DNA of 64,000 bases from Betaproteobacteria bacterium (GCA_016219425.1 JACRNB010000010.1:124001-188000); one strand, 5' to 3'. Counted from the first letter of the stretch, positions 8,849 to 18,388 are shown. Notes: generated from the letters alone by a model not told the origin. A program made the numbers and translations.

Positions 8849-9436
8849 TCAGTGCGTGGGGCGCTTCATGAAGTTGACCACCTTGGCATCGGTGGACGGC
8901 CCCTTGTGCAGGCCGCTGGCGCAGGAGATGCCTTCCGTCTCCATGATGTATCCCTCAGCCTCATGTAGCAGGTTGATGACGTCCACGAAGAAGCGTTCCT
9001 TGGCCATCATCAGGGCGGTGCGCCCGCCATCATTGGCGGCCTTCACCTCGGCCCCGGCCCGGAGCAGGGCCTCGCATACCGCGCCTTCCCCCGCGCCCGC
9101 GGCCAGCATCAGGGGGGTGAGCCCGTAGAAGATGCGCGCATTCACATCCGCGCCTGCGTCGATCAAGGCCTGCACCACGGGGGCATAGCCGCAATCGAGT
9201 TCGTGGTCGTAGGCGGCCTTGAAGAGGGGGGTCCATTCCTTGCCGTCGCGGGCGTTGACGTCCGCCCCGGCTTCGATCAGCAGGCGCACGGCTTCCAGTT
9301 GTCCGGCGGCGCAGGCGAGATGCAGGGCGGTGGCCCCATCCGCATCGGCGGCGTTGACCTCCGCACCCGCCGACAGGGCCTGGCGCAGGGCGGAAAGATC
9401 GCCCTGGCGGGCAAAGGTGTGGAGTTCAGCGGTCAT
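8849..9436 (-). CDS. Ankyrin-repeat protein
   Basis: This 195-residue protein has four recognisable ankyrin repeats (GDLSALRQALSAGAEVNAAD, GATALHLACAAG, WTPLFKAAYDHELD, LTPLMLAAGAGE) and a final one GRTALMMAKER. The C-terminal 45 residues (EGYIMETEGISCASGLHKGP) are not ankyrin. The ATG at 9436 has GGAG upstream; the frame extends to 9553, but that would overlap the neighbouring rhodanese gene. No signal peptide is present. It lies last in a minus-strand run headed by ybiT. Its binding partner is unknown. Confidence 0.85.
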   Translation of the reverse strand: MTAELHTFARQGDLSALRQALSAGAEVNAADADGATALHLACAAGQLEAVRLLIEAGADVNARDGKEWTPLFKAAYDHELDCGYAPVVQALIDAGADVNARIFYGLTPLMLAAGAGEGAVCEALLRAGAEVKAANDGGRTALMMAKERFFVDVINLLHEAEGYIMETEGISCASGLHKGPSTDAKVVNFMKRPTH

Positions 9437-9500
9437 GTCGGGCTCCGTACAAGGTGAATACCCGACAATTGTACTCAGGTAATCGCGGGCGTCCAGCGTT

Positions 9501-10550
9501 TCAGACGGGGCGACGCAGGCCGCCCATGCCGCCTGCCAGGACGTAGGTCTCAAACCCCATCTGGGTGAGCAGGAAGGCGGCGGTGTTGGCGCGCAGGCCG
9601 CTGTCGCAGAACAGGATGAAGGGCTTGTTCTTGGGCAATTCCGGGGCCTTGGCGCGCAGCAGGTAGAGCGGCAGGTTGACCGCGCCGCGCAGGCTGCCCT
9701 GCTTGAATTCGGATTGCACCCGCACGTCCACCAGGAACGCGCCGCGCTTCATCAGGGCGATGATGCCGTCGGCATCCAGGCTATGAACCAGAGGCTCCTT
9801 GAGCAGGGTGTTGAAGTCCGCTGCCGGCAGGCGCATGAGCACGCCGTCGGTTTCCATGGTGACGGAGGCGTTGCGTGGGTTGCCGGAGATCAGGGCCTCT
9901 TCGCCGAAGGAGCTGCCCGGCCCCAGTTCGGCGATGGTCACCTCGCCGCCGCCCGGCGATTTGCGGGTGACGCGGGCCTTGCCTTCCCGCAGCAGGTAGT
10001 AATAGTCCCCCGGCGCGCCCTGACAGAGGATCAGTTCCCCGGCCTTGACCTGAACCGGCACGAAGCGCCCGAACAACTCGTGCAGGTTGGAGGGGGGGAC
10101 GCCCTGAAAGGCGGGGTTGCCCATCAACTCGAACATCCATTGGGGGTCTTCCCCTTCCCATTCCGTCACCTCGTAGGCGGTGGCTTGATCGCGCGCCACC
10201 AGGCTGTCCAGCGCGGCGGTCTCGATGCGGGCCAATTGGCACGGGGCCAGCGCCCGGCAGGTGTAGTTGCGGGGCTTGAGGCTGGAGATGGGGCGGTGGG
10301 CGTTGTCGCTGCCGGCCACGACCCGCAGGGTTTGTGCGTCTTCCTCCTCGGCGTCCAGGCTGACCTCGCCCTCCATCAGGTAGTAGGTGTAGGCGTCGTT
10401 GTCGCCCTTGCGGAACAGGATCTCGTTCTGGTGCAGTTCCACCGGTTGGGCCAGGCGTGTGAACAGGGCCAGACCTTCCTTGGACAGGCTTTCCAGCGGG
10501 ACGAAACGGGCCAGCGGGTGGGAGGTGAGGGTTTGTTCTGCGGGGGACAT
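9501..10550 (-). CDS. Double cyclic nucleotide-binding protein with C-terminal rhodanese domain
   Basis: The 349-residue product has two cNMP-binding domains (about residues 12-115 and 140-245; the second has PGSSFGEEALISGNPRNASV, a typical phosphate-binding cassette). A rhodanese domain follows at about 255-349, with active-site loop CDSGLRAN and catalytic Cys315. Rhodaneses carry persulfide sulfur, so nucleotide-controlled sulfur transfer is a possible role in a sulfur-oxidising host; this is inference. The first cNMP domain lacks the conserved FGE..R cassette and may not bind nucleotide. It starts 16 bp after ubiD. Confidence 0.83.
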   Translation of the reverse strand: MSPAEQTLTSHPLARFVPLESLSKEGLALFTRLAQPVELHQNEILFRKGDNDAYTYYLMEGEVSLDAEEEDAQTLRVVAGSDNAHRPISSLKPRNYTCRALAPCQLARIETAALDSLVARDQATAYEVTEWEGEDPQWMFELMGNPAFQGVPPSNLHELFGRFVPVQVKAGELILCQGAPGDYYYLLREGKARVTRKSPGGGEVTIAELGPGSSFGEEALISGNPRNASVTMETDGVLMRLPAADFNTLLKEPLVHSLDADGIIALMKRGAFLVDVRVQSEFKQGSLRGAVNLPLYLLRAKAPELPKNKPFILFCDSGLRANTAAFLLTQMGFETYVLAGGMGGLRRPV

Positions 10551-10566
10551 GGCGGCGTCTATGCGG

Positions 10567-12033
10567 TTAATTCAGGCCCAGCGTTGGCCACAGTGCGTCG
10601 ATCCGGCGCTTGACCTCGGGACTCATGGCGATGGGCGCGCCCCATTCGCGCTGGGTCTCGCCCGGCCATTTGTTGGTGGCGTCGATGCCCATCTTGCTGC
10701 CCAGGCCGGACACCGGGCTGGCGAAATCCAGGTAGTCGATGGGGGTGTTTTCCACCAGCAGGGTGTCGCGCGCGGGGTCCACGCGGGTGGTCAGCGCCCA
10801 CATCACGTCGTTCCAGTCGCGCACGTTGACGTCGTCGTCCGTCACCAGGATGAACTTGGTGTACATGAACTGGCGCAGGAAGGACCACACGCCGAACATC
10901 ACGCGCTTGGCGTGGCCGGGGTATTGCTTCTTCATGCTCACCACCGCCATGCGGTAGGAGCAGCCCTCGGGCGGCAGGTAGAAGTCGCTGATCTCGGGGA
11001 ACTGCTTTTGCAGCAGGGGCACGAACACCTCGTTCAGCGCCACGCCCAGGATGGCGGGCTCGTCCGGCGGCTTGCCGGTGTAGGTGCTGTGATAGATGGG
11101 GTTGCGCCGGGTGGTGATGCGCTCGACGGTGAAGACCGGGAAGGTCTCCTGCTCGTTGTAATAGCCGGTGTGATCGCCGAACGGGCCTTCCAGCGCGGTT
11201 TCACCCGGATGGATGACGCCTTCGAGCACGATCTCGGCATTGGCGGGCACGTTGAGGTCGCTGCCCAGGGCCTTGGCCACCTCGGTCTTGGCCCCGCGCA
11301 GGAGACCGGCGAACTGGTATTCGGAGAGCGAATCCGGCGCCGGCGTCACCGCGCCCAGGATGGTGGCCGGGTCGGCGCCGATGGCGACGCACAGGGGGAA
11401 GGGCTGGCCGGGGTGCGCGGCCTGGAACTCGCGGAAATCCAGCGCGCCGCCGCGGTGCGCGAGCCAGCGCATGATGAGCTTGTTGGGGCCTATGACCTGT
11501 TGCCGGTAAATCCCCAGGTTCTGGCGCGGCTTGCTCGGGCCTTGGGTGATGACCAGGCCCCAGGTGAGCAGCGGGCCGACGTCGCCGGGCCAGCAGGTCT
11601 GGATCGGCAGGCGCGCCAGGTCCACGTCCTTGCCCTCCCACACCACCTCCTGGCAGGCGGGGGAACGCACCTCTCTGGGAGTCATGTTCATCACCTGCTT
11701 CAGCACCGGCCATTTGTCCCAGGCGTCCTTGAGGCCCTTGGGCGGCTCCGGTTCCTTCAGATATGCCAGCAACTTGCCGATCTCGCGCAGGCGCGCGGGG
11801 TCTTCCTCGCCCATGCCCAGCGCCACCCGCTTCACCGTGCCGAACAGGTTGGCCAGCACCGGCATGGCGTGTCCCTTGGGGTTTTCGAACAGCAGGGCGG
11901 GACCGCCGGCGCGCAACACGCGGTCGCCGATCTCGGTCATCTCCAGGGCCGGGTCCACCTCGACGCCGATGCGCTTCAGTTCGCCGCGCTGTTCAAGCTG
12001 GGCGATGAAGTCGCGCAGGTCGGCGTATTTCAT
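10567..12033 (-). CDS. ubiD: UbiD, 4-hydroxy-3-polyprenylbenzoate decarboxylase
   Basis: This 488-residue protein is full length for UbiD, the prenylated-FMN-dependent decarboxylase of ubiquinone synthesis. Family stretches are clear: [20 protein letters not shown] at the N-terminus, [30 protein letters not shown], and [17 protein letters not shown]. The cofactor-making partner UbiX is not in the window. It lies between a lipoprotein gene (13 bp upstream) and the cNMP-rhodanese gene (16 bp downstream), all likely in one transcript. Confidence 0.95.
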   Translation of the reverse strand: MKYADLRDFIAQLEQRGELKRIGVEVDPALEMTEIGDRVLRAGGPALLFENPKGHAMPVLANLFGTVKRVALGMGEEDPARLREIGKLLAYLKEPEPPKGLKDAWDKWPVLKQVMNMTPREVRSPACQEVVWEGKDVDLARLPIQTCWPGDVGPLLTWGLVITQGPSKPRQNLGIYRQQVIGPNKLIMRWLAHRGGALDFREFQAAHPGQPFPLCVAIGADPATILGAVTPAPDSLSEYQFAGLLRGAKTEVAKALGSDLNVPANAEIVLEGVIHPGETALEGPFGDHTGYYNEQETFPVFTVERITTRRNPIYHSTYTGKPPDEPAILGVALNEVFVPLLQKQFPEISDFYLPPEGCSYRMAVVSMKKQYPGHAKRVMFGVWSFLRQFMYTKFILVTDDDVNVRDWNDVMWALTTRVDPARDTLLVENTPIDYLDFASPVSGLGSKMGIDATNKWPGETQREWGAPIAMSPEVKRRIDALWPTLGLN

Positions 12034-12046
12034 CGCTGAACTCGCA

Positions 12047-12493
12047 TCACTGGGCGTTGCCTTCGTCAGCGCCCGGGGTCTTGGCCGGCGCGGGGGCGAA
12101 CTGGAACACGCCGTCCTTCTCTGCGAAGGTTCCGATCTTGTCGCCGCGCTCTTCCGGCGCTTCCTTCAGGCGCGTGACCTTGCAGTTTTCGCTGTTGACG
12201 CTGTAGTGGCGTTTGCCGGTCTTGAGCAGGAAGACGCCGTTTTCCGTGGCGTAATAGAGGAACAGCTTGGCGTCGTGCGCCACGTCTTCGATGGTTCCGC
12301 CTGCATTGCAGTCGGGCATGCGACGCATGATGACTTCCACCTGTAAATCGCTGTCCCATGGCCACTGCTGGGTGCGTTTCAGGGTGATGGCGTTGTCCCG
12401 ACCATTGAGTTCCACCGAGGCGGTGTCCTGCAAAAAACATCCCGCCAGGAGCAACGCGGGGGCGATGACGAAGGCAAAAAGGCGGGCGGTCAT
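12047..12493 (-). CDS. Small lipoprotein of unknown function
   Basis: This 148-residue protein has a lipoprotein signal peptide ([19 protein letters not shown], lipobox LLAGC). The mature part is a compact domain with two further Cys residues ([11 protein letters not shown] and [10 protein letters not shown]) that could form a disulfide. I do not recognise a family. It starts 5 bp after ybiT stops and precedes ubiD. Confidence 0.75.
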   Translation of the reverse strand: MTARLFAFVIAPALLLAGCFLQDTASVELNGRDNAITLKRTQQWPWDSDLQVEVIMRRMPDCNAGGTIEDVAHDAKLFLYYATENGVFLLKTGKRHYSVNSENCKVTRLKEAPEERGDKIGTFAEKDGVFQFAPAPAKTPGADEGNAQ

Positions 12494-12498
12494 GACGC

Positions 12499-14118
12499 TT
12501 ACTCCAGTCCCTGGCTGGCCAGGTAGTCCTCATAGCCGCCATCGTAGACAACGTGGCTGCCGTCCAGTTTGAGCTCGATCACTTTGGTCGCCAGCGAGGA
12601 TACGAACTCGCGGTCATGCGAGACGAACGCGAGGGTGCCGGGGTATTTCTCCAGACCGTTGTTGAGCGACTCGATGGATTCCATGTCGAGGTGGTTGGTG
12701 GGCTCGTCCATGAGCAGGACGTTGTTGCGCAGGAGCATGAGCTTGCCGAACAACATGCGCCCCTGCTCGCCGCCGGAGATCACCCGCACCGACTTCTTCA
12801 CCTCGTCGCCGGAGAACAGCAGGCGGCCCAGGGTGCCGCGAATCAGGGTCTCGACATCGTTGCCCGCGTAGCCGCCGGCGCGCACCCACTCGCTGATCCA
12901 GTCGGTGAGCGATTCATCGACGCTGAAGTCGGTCGAATGATCCTGCGCGAAGTAGCCGGGGCGCGCCTTTTCCGCCCATTTCACTGCGCCGCCCTGGGGC
13001 TGGAGTTCGCCGTACAGCAGGCGCAGCAGGGTGGTCTTGCCGACGCCGTTCTCGCCGATGATGGCGATGCGGTCGCCGGCTGAAATGTTGACGCTCAAAC
13101 CGGAGATGACGGATTTACCGGCCTCGTAGCCGAAGCGCAGGTTCTCCACCTCGCAGGCCAGACGGTGCAGCTTTTCCTTTTCGTCGTACTCGAAGCGTAT
13201 CCACGGGTATTGGCGGCTGGAGGGCTTGATGTCTTCCGGCTTGATCTTGTCGATCAGCTTCATGCGGCTGGTGGCCTGTTTCGCCTTGGAGGCGTTGGCC
13301 GAGAAGCGGCGCACGAAGTTTTGCAGGTCGGCGATGCGGTCCTTGGCCTTGGCGTTGGCCGCCTGCTGGCGTTCGCGCGCCTGGGTGGAGGCCTCCATGT
13401 AGTCGTCGTAATTGCCGGGGTAGATCTTGAGCGTCTGGTAATCCAGGTCGGCCATGTGGGTGCAGACCTGGTTCAGGAAGTGGCGGTCGTGCGAGATGAT
13501 GACCATGGTGGAGTTGCGCGCATTGAGCACGCTCTCCAGCCAGCGGATGGTGTTGATGTCGAGGTTGTTGGTGGGTTCGTCCAGCAGCAGGATGTCCGGG
13601 TTGGCGAACAGCACCTGCGCCAGCAACACGCGCAGCTTCCAGCCGGGGGCCACCTCACGCATCGGCCCCTGGTGCTTGTCGGAGGGGATGTCCAGGCCCA
13701 GCAGCAGCTCGCCGGCGCGCGCCTCGGCGTCGTAGCCGCCCATCTCGCCGAAGTGCGTCTCCAGTTCGGCGGCGTGCATGTAGTCGGCCTCGCTCGCCTC
13801 CGGGTTCATGTAGATGGCGTCCTTCTCGTGCATGCAGGCCCACAGATCGGCGTGGCCCATCAGCACCACATCGAGCACGCGCACATCCTCGAACGCGAAC
13901 TGGTCCTGGCGCAGAAAGGCCATGCGCTCGTGCGGGTCGATGCTGACATTGCCGGCAGTCGATTCCAGCACCCCGGCCAGGATCTTCATCAGGGTGGATT
14001 TGCCGCAACCGTTGGCGCCGATGAGACCGTAGCGGTTGCCGTCGCCGAATTTGACGTTGACGTTTTCAAACAGGGGCTTGGCCCCGAACTGGATGGTGAG
14101 GTTGGAAGCGGTGAGCAT
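12499..14118 (-). CDS. ybiT: ABC-F family ATPase, YbiT type
   Basis: This 539-residue protein has two ABC ATPase domains and no membrane segments, the ABC-F pattern. Walker A motifs are GANGCGKST and GENGVGKTT. Walker B regions read DEPTNNLD and DEPTNHLD. A charged linker of about 80 residues between the domains ([20 protein letters not shown]) corresponds to the P-site tRNA interaction motif. Length and linker fit YbiT better than EttA or Uup. ABC-F proteins act on ribosomes to resolve stalled states. It is the first gene of the minus-strand run to 8849. Confidence 0.88.
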   Translation of the reverse strand: MLTASNLTIQFGAKPLFENVNVKFGDGNRYGLIGANGCGKSTLMKILAGVLESTAGNVSIDPHERMAFLRQDQFAFEDVRVLDVVLMGHADLWACMHEKDAIYMNPEASEADYMHAAELETHFGEMGGYDAEARAGELLLGLDIPSDKHQGPMREVAPGWKLRVLLAQVLFANPDILLLDEPTNNLDINTIRWLESVLNARNSTMVIISHDRHFLNQVCTHMADLDYQTLKIYPGNYDDYMEASTQARERQQAANAKAKDRIADLQNFVRRFSANASKAKQATSRMKLIDKIKPEDIKPSSRQYPWIRFEYDEKEKLHRLACEVENLRFGYEAGKSVISGLSVNISAGDRIAIIGENGVGKTTLLRLLYGELQPQGGAVKWAEKARPGYFAQDHSTDFSVDESLTDWISEWVRAGGYAGNDVETLIRGTLGRLLFSGDEVKKSVRVISGGEQGRMLFGKLMLLRNNVLLMDEPTNHLDMESIESLNNGLEKYPGTLAFVSHDREFVSSLATKVIELKLDGSHVVYDGGYEDYLASQGLE

Positions 14119-14225
14119 GGGTAAGACCTTGGGGAACAGAGCGGGATTTTACCTGCCTCAGGGCCTTTGCTTGACGCCGAGCTTGGCCTTGCGCAGGGAT
14201 TCCACGGGCGCGGGAGCGCCGCGTT

Positions 14226-14600
14226 TCAAGCGGCCTCCCCCATCAACGACGCATCCACTCGCACAATCACATCGTCCCAGGGTACGAACACGCGGCCTTG
14301 TTCATCCTTGGCCGCCAGTTCGAGCTCGATCAGCCGGGCGATATCGCCATGCACGTTGCTGTAGGCCCGGCCCGCGCGTTTTGCGAGGGCATAGACGCTC
14401 ATGGGGCCGCCTTCCCGCAGGGCGCGCAGCAGGGCCATGCGCGCCGGGGTCAGTTCCGAGAAGAGTTCCCGCGCGGTGCCGAAATCCAGTTGGTAATCCG
14501 CCTCCGGCAAGCGGACGTCGGCCTCGGCCTGACGTGCGAAGTCGCGCATTTCGTCGAGAAAGGCCGTCAGCGAGTGAATGCCCACGATGGCTTTGGCCAT
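14226..14600 (-). CDS. Winged-helix DNA-binding antitoxin, TumA-like
   Basis: The 124-residue product has a MarR/HVO_A0114-like winged helix in its second half (MSVYALAKRAGRAYSNVHGD is the recognition region) and no membrane segment. It starts 1 bp after the stop of the DUF6516-type gene at 14602-14886. This pairing is the known arrangement of TumE-family toxins with HTH antitoxins. It is expected to neutralise the toxin and bind the inverted repeat upstream of the pair. Confidence 0.7.
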   Translation of the reverse strand: MAKAIVGIHSLTAFLDEMRDFARQAEADVRLPEADYQLDFGTARELFSELTPARMALLRALREGGPMSVYALAKRAGRAYSNVHGDIARLIELELAAKDEQGRVFVPWDDVIVRVDASLMGEAA

Positions 14601-14601
14601 G

Positions 14602-14886
14602 TCACTTCTCCTTGATCAGTCGTGTCACGTCGGCAATGAAGTCTTCCAACAACTGCTCCAACGTGGTGAAGGGGTATGCGTTTTCCAGATCGCCCTCGTG
14701 GCGGTGGTCGCCTTTGCCGCGCTCGTTGTCGTAGCGCACCAGGCATTGACCGTCACGCCCGCAATACAGACTGTATTTGTAGCGGTGTCTGCTCCCCGGA
14801 GCCGCCGCTGGAAGCTGCCAAATGCGTTCCTGGATGACGAGACCGCCCTGGCGGAATTTGCGGTTGCGGATGAGTCTGGCTGGCAT
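14602..14886 (-). CDS. TumE-family (DUF6516) toxin
   Basis: This 94-residue protein matches by eye the DUF6516/TumE family: a basic N-terminus (MPARLIRNRKFRQGGLVIQE), a central strand region (YKYSLYCGRDGQCLVRYDNE), the motif GKGDHRHEGD and an acidic helical C-terminus. Family members sit next to small HTH proteins and are treated as toxins of type II systems; the target is not established. The toxin gene comes first, as in other TumE pairs. Confidence 0.68.
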   Translation of the reverse strand: MPARLIRNRKFRQGGLVIQERIWQLPAAAPGSRHRYKYSLYCGRDGQCLVRYDNERGKGDHRHEGDLENAYPFTTLEQLLEDFIADVTRLIKEK

Positions 14887-14893
14887 GGCTTCA

Positions 14894-14943
14894 GGCTATC
14901 TCCATGCCTGTATATAGTCAACAATAGATAGCCATGGAGGGGC
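14894..14943 (-). promoter_or_regulatory. Operator-like inverted repeat upstream of the toxin-antitoxin pair
   Basis: A perfect 8-bp inverted repeat, GGCTATCT at 14894-14901 and AGATAGCC at 14936-14943, flanks an AT-rich core containing TTGACT and TATATAC on the minus strand. It ends 8 bp before the toxin start codon. Its position fits autoregulation by the HTH antitoxin. Confidence 0.55.
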
Positions 14944-14970
14944 GAAGCCGTTTGGCATTGCGGGACGGGG

Positions 14971-16977
14971 TCATGCCCTGCCCGGTTTCTCCAGCATCGC
15001 CTTGAGCGCAGACAGCCGGCGATTGCCTTCCACCTTGGCCGCCCCCTGATCGGGTTCGGCGGCGCCGGCGCGGCGCACCACGTCGGGGTCGAGTTCTTCC
15101 AGAAAGCGCGAGGGTTCGCACGAGACGTTCTCGCCCCCGCGTTTGCGTCGGGAGCAGTGCGTGATGGTGAGGCCGCGCCGGGCGCGGGTGATGCCGACGT
15201 ACATGAGGCGGCGTTCCTCTTCCAGGCGCTCGCCCTCCAGGCATTCGCGGTGCGGCAGGATCTCTTCTTCCGCCCCCACCAGATAGACGTGCGGGAATTC
15301 CAGCCCCTTGGCGGCGTGCAGGGTGGACAGGCGCACGGCGTCGGGCTCGGCCTCCGTGCGGCCTTCCAGCAGGTTGATCAGGCTGATGGTCTGGGTGAGT
15401 TCATTCAGGCTCTTGCCGTCTTCCTCGCCCTTTTTTGCGAGCCAATCGACAAATTCGCGCACGTTTTCCCATTTGCTGCGCGCGGCGCGATCGTCTTCGG
15501 TGTCGTAGAGGAATTCCTCGTAATGGATGGCGGCGAGGAGTTCTTCCAGCAGGCCACCGGCGGGTTCCCGCTCGGCGCGGCTGGCGAGGCGGTTGATGAA
15601 GTCGCAGAACTCGATCAACGGTTCCAGTTGGCGCGGCAGCAGGTGGGACTGGAAGCCCTCTTCAAAGGCCGCTTCGAACAGGCTGACGTGACGCTTGCCG
15701 GCGTGTTCGCCCAGTTTTTCCAGGGCGCCGGGGCCAACCCCGCGCCGGGGCGTGGTGACGGCGCGGATGAAGGCGGGGTCGTCGTCTTGGTTGGCGATCA
15801 GGCGCAGGTAGGCGGTGAGATCCTTGATCTCGGCGCGGTCGAAGAAGGATTGCCCGCCGGTGACCTGGTAGGGGATTTTGGCCTCGCGCAGGGCTTCTTC
15901 GATCAGACGCGCCTGGTGGTTGCCGCGATACAGCACGGCGTAGTCGGCGTGGCGCGTGCGGTGCTCGAACTTGTGCGCGGAGATGCGCATGGCCACGGTT
16001 TCAGCCTCGTGGCGGTCGTCGCGGCACCGCACGATCTCGACCGGGTCGCCCAGGCCCAGTTCGCTCCACAGGTTCTTGTCGGAGAGGCGCGGGTTGTTGC
16101 GGATCACCGAGTTGGCGGCCTTGAGGATGCGCTGGCTGGAGCGGTAGTTCTGCGTCAGCGGGATGATCTTGAGGTGGGGCCAGTCCTGTTGCAGGCGGCG
16201 CAGGTTTTCCACGTCCGCGCCGCGCCAGGCGTAGATGGCCTGATCGTCATCGCCCACGGCGGTGAAGCGCCCCGCGGGGCCGGCCAGGAGCTTCATCAGC
16301 TCGTACTGGGCGCCGTTGGTGTCCTGGTATTCGTCCACCAGCAGGTAGCGCAGGCGGCCCTGCCAGGCGGCGAGCGCCTCCGGGTGCTGGCGGAACAGTT
16401 CCACCGGCAGGCGGATGAGGTCGTCGAAATCCATCGCCTGATAGGCGCGCAGGGTGTCCTGGTAGGCGCGGTAGGCCTGCGCGGTCTGGCGCTGGGCCTC
16501 GTCTTCGGCGGCGTCGAGCGCAGCCTGAGGGGCGAGCAGGGCGTTCTTCCAGCCCGAGATCATGGCGGCGGCGAGGCGCAAGGCGGCCTTGTCGGTGTTC
16601 TTGAGAATGTCGGAAAGGATGCCCTGGGCGTCGGCGGCGTCGAGGATGGAAAAGCGCGGTTTGTAGCCGATGCGCCGGGCCTCGGCGCGCAGGATGTGCA
16701 GGCCCAGGGAGTGGAAGGTGGAGACGGTGAGCCCGTGCGCGGCCTTGCCCGGCAGCAGTTCCGCCACCCGTTCGCGCATCTCGCGCGCGGCCTTGTTGGT
16801 GAAGGTGATGGCGGCGATGTGGCGCGCCTCGATGCCGCAGTCGGTGACCAGGTAGGCGATCTTGCGCGTGATCACACGGGTCTTGCCGGAACCCGCCCCG
16901 GCCAGCACCAGCAGGGGGCCGTCGAGAAACTTCGCGGCTTCGCGCTGTTGGGGGTTGAGTGCGGCGAGGTGGGACAT
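14971..16977 (-). CDS. rep: ATP-dependent DNA helicase Rep
   Basis: This 668-residue protein is a UvrD/Rep-type superfamily 1 helicase of usual length. It has LNPQQREAAK (Q motif), Walker A AGAGSGKTR, ITFTNKAAREMRERV (motif Ia), DEYQDTN (motif II), GDDDQAIYAWRGA (motif III), LTQNYRSSQRI (motif IV) and TLHAAKGLEFPHVYLVG (motif V). Length and the short C-terminus favour Rep over UvrD. Rep moves 3' to 5' and clears protein roadblocks ahead of the replisome. Confidence 0.92.
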   Translation of the reverse strand: MSHLAALNPQQREAAKFLDGPLLVLAGAGSGKTRVITRKIAYLVTDCGIEARHIAAITFTNKAAREMRERVAELLPGKAAHGLTVSTFHSLGLHILRAEARRIGYKPRFSILDAADAQGILSDILKNTDKAALRLAAAMISGWKNALLAPQAALDAAEDEAQRQTAQAYRAYQDTLRAYQAMDFDDLIRLPVELFRQHPEALAAWQGRLRYLLVDEYQDTNGAQYELMKLLAGPAGRFTAVGDDDQAIYAWRGADVENLRRLQQDWPHLKIIPLTQNYRSSQRILKAANSVIRNNPRLSDKNLWSELGLGDPVEIVRCRDDRHEAETVAMRISAHKFEHRTRHADYAVLYRGNHQARLIEEALREAKIPYQVTGGQSFFDRAEIKDLTAYLRLIANQDDDPAFIRAVTTPRRGVGPGALEKLGEHAGKRHVSLFEAAFEEGFQSHLLPRQLEPLIEFCDFINRLASRAEREPAGGLLEELLAAIHYEEFLYDTEDDRAARSKWENVREFVDWLAKKGEEDGKSLNELTQTISLINLLEGRTEAEPDAVRLSTLHAAKGLEFPHVYLVGAEEEILPHRECLEGERLEEERRLMYVGITRARRGLTITHCSRRKRGGENVSCEPSRFLEELDPDVVRRAGAAEPDQGAAKVEGNRRLSALKAMLEKPGRA

Positions 16978-17040
16978 GACGGGACCGGCGACAGGGGGGC
17001 GGAGGGTAGCACGGCGTCCCGGCGCTCCCGCCGGGCGGGG

Positions 17041-17643
17041 TTAGCGCAGGGTGCTGATGTATTCGGAGATCGCCTTGATTTCCTGATCCGTCATCTTGCG
17101 GGCGATGGTTTGCATCATCTTGCCCAGGTCGTTATCGCGGAAGCCGGTGCGGAAGTACTTCATCTGGGTGGTGGTGTACTTGGCGTGCTGGCCGGCGATG
17201 CGGGGGAACTGGCCATCCATGCCGGCCCCGTTCGGACCGTGGCAGGAGGCGCAGGAGGGCAGTCCGTTGGCGGCGTTGCCATTGCGGTACAGGCGTTGTC
17301 CTTCCGCCGCCAGACCCGGTTCCCGCGTGCCCGCTGCCTTGGGCGTCTGGGCGGCGTAGTGGGCGGCCAGATTTCGCATGTCGGCTTCGCTCAGGCTGGC
17401 AATGAGGCTGGCCATCATCACGTTGCGGCGCGCGCCGGCGCGAAAGTCGGTGAGCTGGCGCGCCAGATAGTCGGGAAACTGTCCTGCCAGGATGGGGTTG
17501 GAGGGGGTGGCGCTGTTGCCGTCCAGGGCGTGGCAGGAGGCGCAGATCTTTTCCGCCAGGGCCTGGCCCTTGCCAGGGTCGCCCGGGGCGGCGAGGGCTG
17601 GAGTGAGCATCAGCAGGCCGGCCAGCGCGGCGAGTGTTTTCAT
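17041..17643 (-). CDS. Dihaem cytochrome c4 (copy 1)
   Basis: The 200-residue product has an export signal (MKTLAALAGLLMLTPALAA) and two c-type haem sites, CASCH at 34-38 and 131-135. The two halves share the cytochrome c4 pattern LAGQFPDYLARQL / IAGQHAKYTTTQM and end in MTDQEIKAISEYISTLR. It is expected in the periplasm as an electron carrier to terminal oxidases. Frames open upstream to 17805, but the ATG at 17643 begins the signal peptide. A paralogue lies 133 bp upstream behind a terminator, so this copy probably has its own promoter. Confidence 0.92.
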   Translation of the reverse strand: MKTLAALAGLLMLTPALAAPGDPGKGQALAEKICASCHALDGNSATPSNPILAGQFPDYLARQLTDFRAGARRNVMMASLIASLSEADMRNLAAHYAAQTPKAAGTREPGLAAEGQRLYRNGNAANGLPSCASCHGPNGAGMDGQFPRIAGQHAKYTTTQMKYFRTGFRDNDLGKMMQTIARKMTDQEIKAISEYISTLR

Positions 17644-17728
17644 GGGGGCGGTCCCGTTGCGAGGTCGCCGCATTCTAGGGAGCGAATCGCGTTCCGAATA
17701 CCGGAGGCTTGTACTAGGGAATGACCCA

Positions 17729-17758
17729 AACAAAACGGCCCGCCGAGGCGGGCCGTTC
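17729..17758 (-). terminator. Rho-independent terminator after cytochrome c4 copy 2
   Basis: A perfect 10-bp stem (ACGGCCCGCC at 17735-17744 with GGCGGGCCGT at 17747-17756) is followed on the minus strand by TTTTGTTTGG. It lies 20 bp past the stop codon of the gene at 17777-18388 and separates the two c4 genes transcriptionally. Confidence 0.85.
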
Positions 17759-17776
17759 GGGTACAGAGGGAAAAGA

Positions 17777-18388
17777 TCAGCGCAGACCGTTGATGTACTC
17801 GGCAACCGCCTTCATCTCCTGGTCGGTCATCTTCTTGGCGATGACCTCCATCATCTTGCCGCCGTCATTGGTGCGGTCGCCGCTACGGAAGTTCTTGAGC
17901 TGGCTCAGCACATACTTGCTGTGCTGGCCGGCCAGACGCGGGAACTGCACCGGGATGCCGGCGCCGGCGGGGCCGTGGCAGGAGGCGCAGGCGGGTACGC
18001 CGCTGCCGGCATTGCCGCCCTTGTAGATCTTCTGGCCTTCGGCGATCAGGGCGGCGTCCTTGGCGACCTTGGATTTGGGCTGCTGCGCGCTGAAGTAGGC
18101 GGCGAGATTGTTCATGTCGTCGGCGCTCAGGTTGGTGACGTTGGGCGCCATGGTCGCGTTCTTGCGCGCACCGGACTTGAACTCGCCCAACTGCTTGGCG
18201 ATGTACTCGGGATGCTGTCCCGCAAGGTTGGGATACGTCGGCGATGTACTGTTGCCATCGGGTCCGTGGCAGGCGCCACAAACCTTATCGACGATGGGTT
18301 GGGCCTTGGCGGCGTCACCCTTTGTGGCGGGTGCGGCCAGGGCGGAAGTGGCGAACAGCAGACCTGCCAGCAACGCGAAAGATTTCAT
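17777..18388 (-). CDS. Dihaem cytochrome c4 (copy 2)
   Basis: This 203-residue periplasmic cytochrome has signal peptide MKSFALLAGLLFATSALAA and two haem sites, CGACH at 37-41 and CASCH at 134-138. It is clearly homologous over its whole length to the adjacent copy (both end MTDQE.KA..EYI..LR) but differs enough to be an old duplication. The start ATG at 18388 has AAGGAG upstream. It is divergent from engB. A promoter is possible at about 18426-18455 (CTGGCA, 18 bp, TACAAT on the minus strand). Confidence 0.93.
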   Translation of the reverse strand: MKSFALLAGLLFATSALAAPATKGDAAKAQPIVDKVCGACHGPDGNSTSPTYPNLAGQHPEYIAKQLGEFKSGARKNATMAPNVTNLSADDMNNLAAYFSAQQPKSKVAKDAALIAEGQKIYKGGNAGSGVPACASCHGPAGAGIPVQFPRLAGQHSKYVLSQLKNFRSGDRTNDGGKMMEVIAKKMTDQEMKAVAEYINGLR

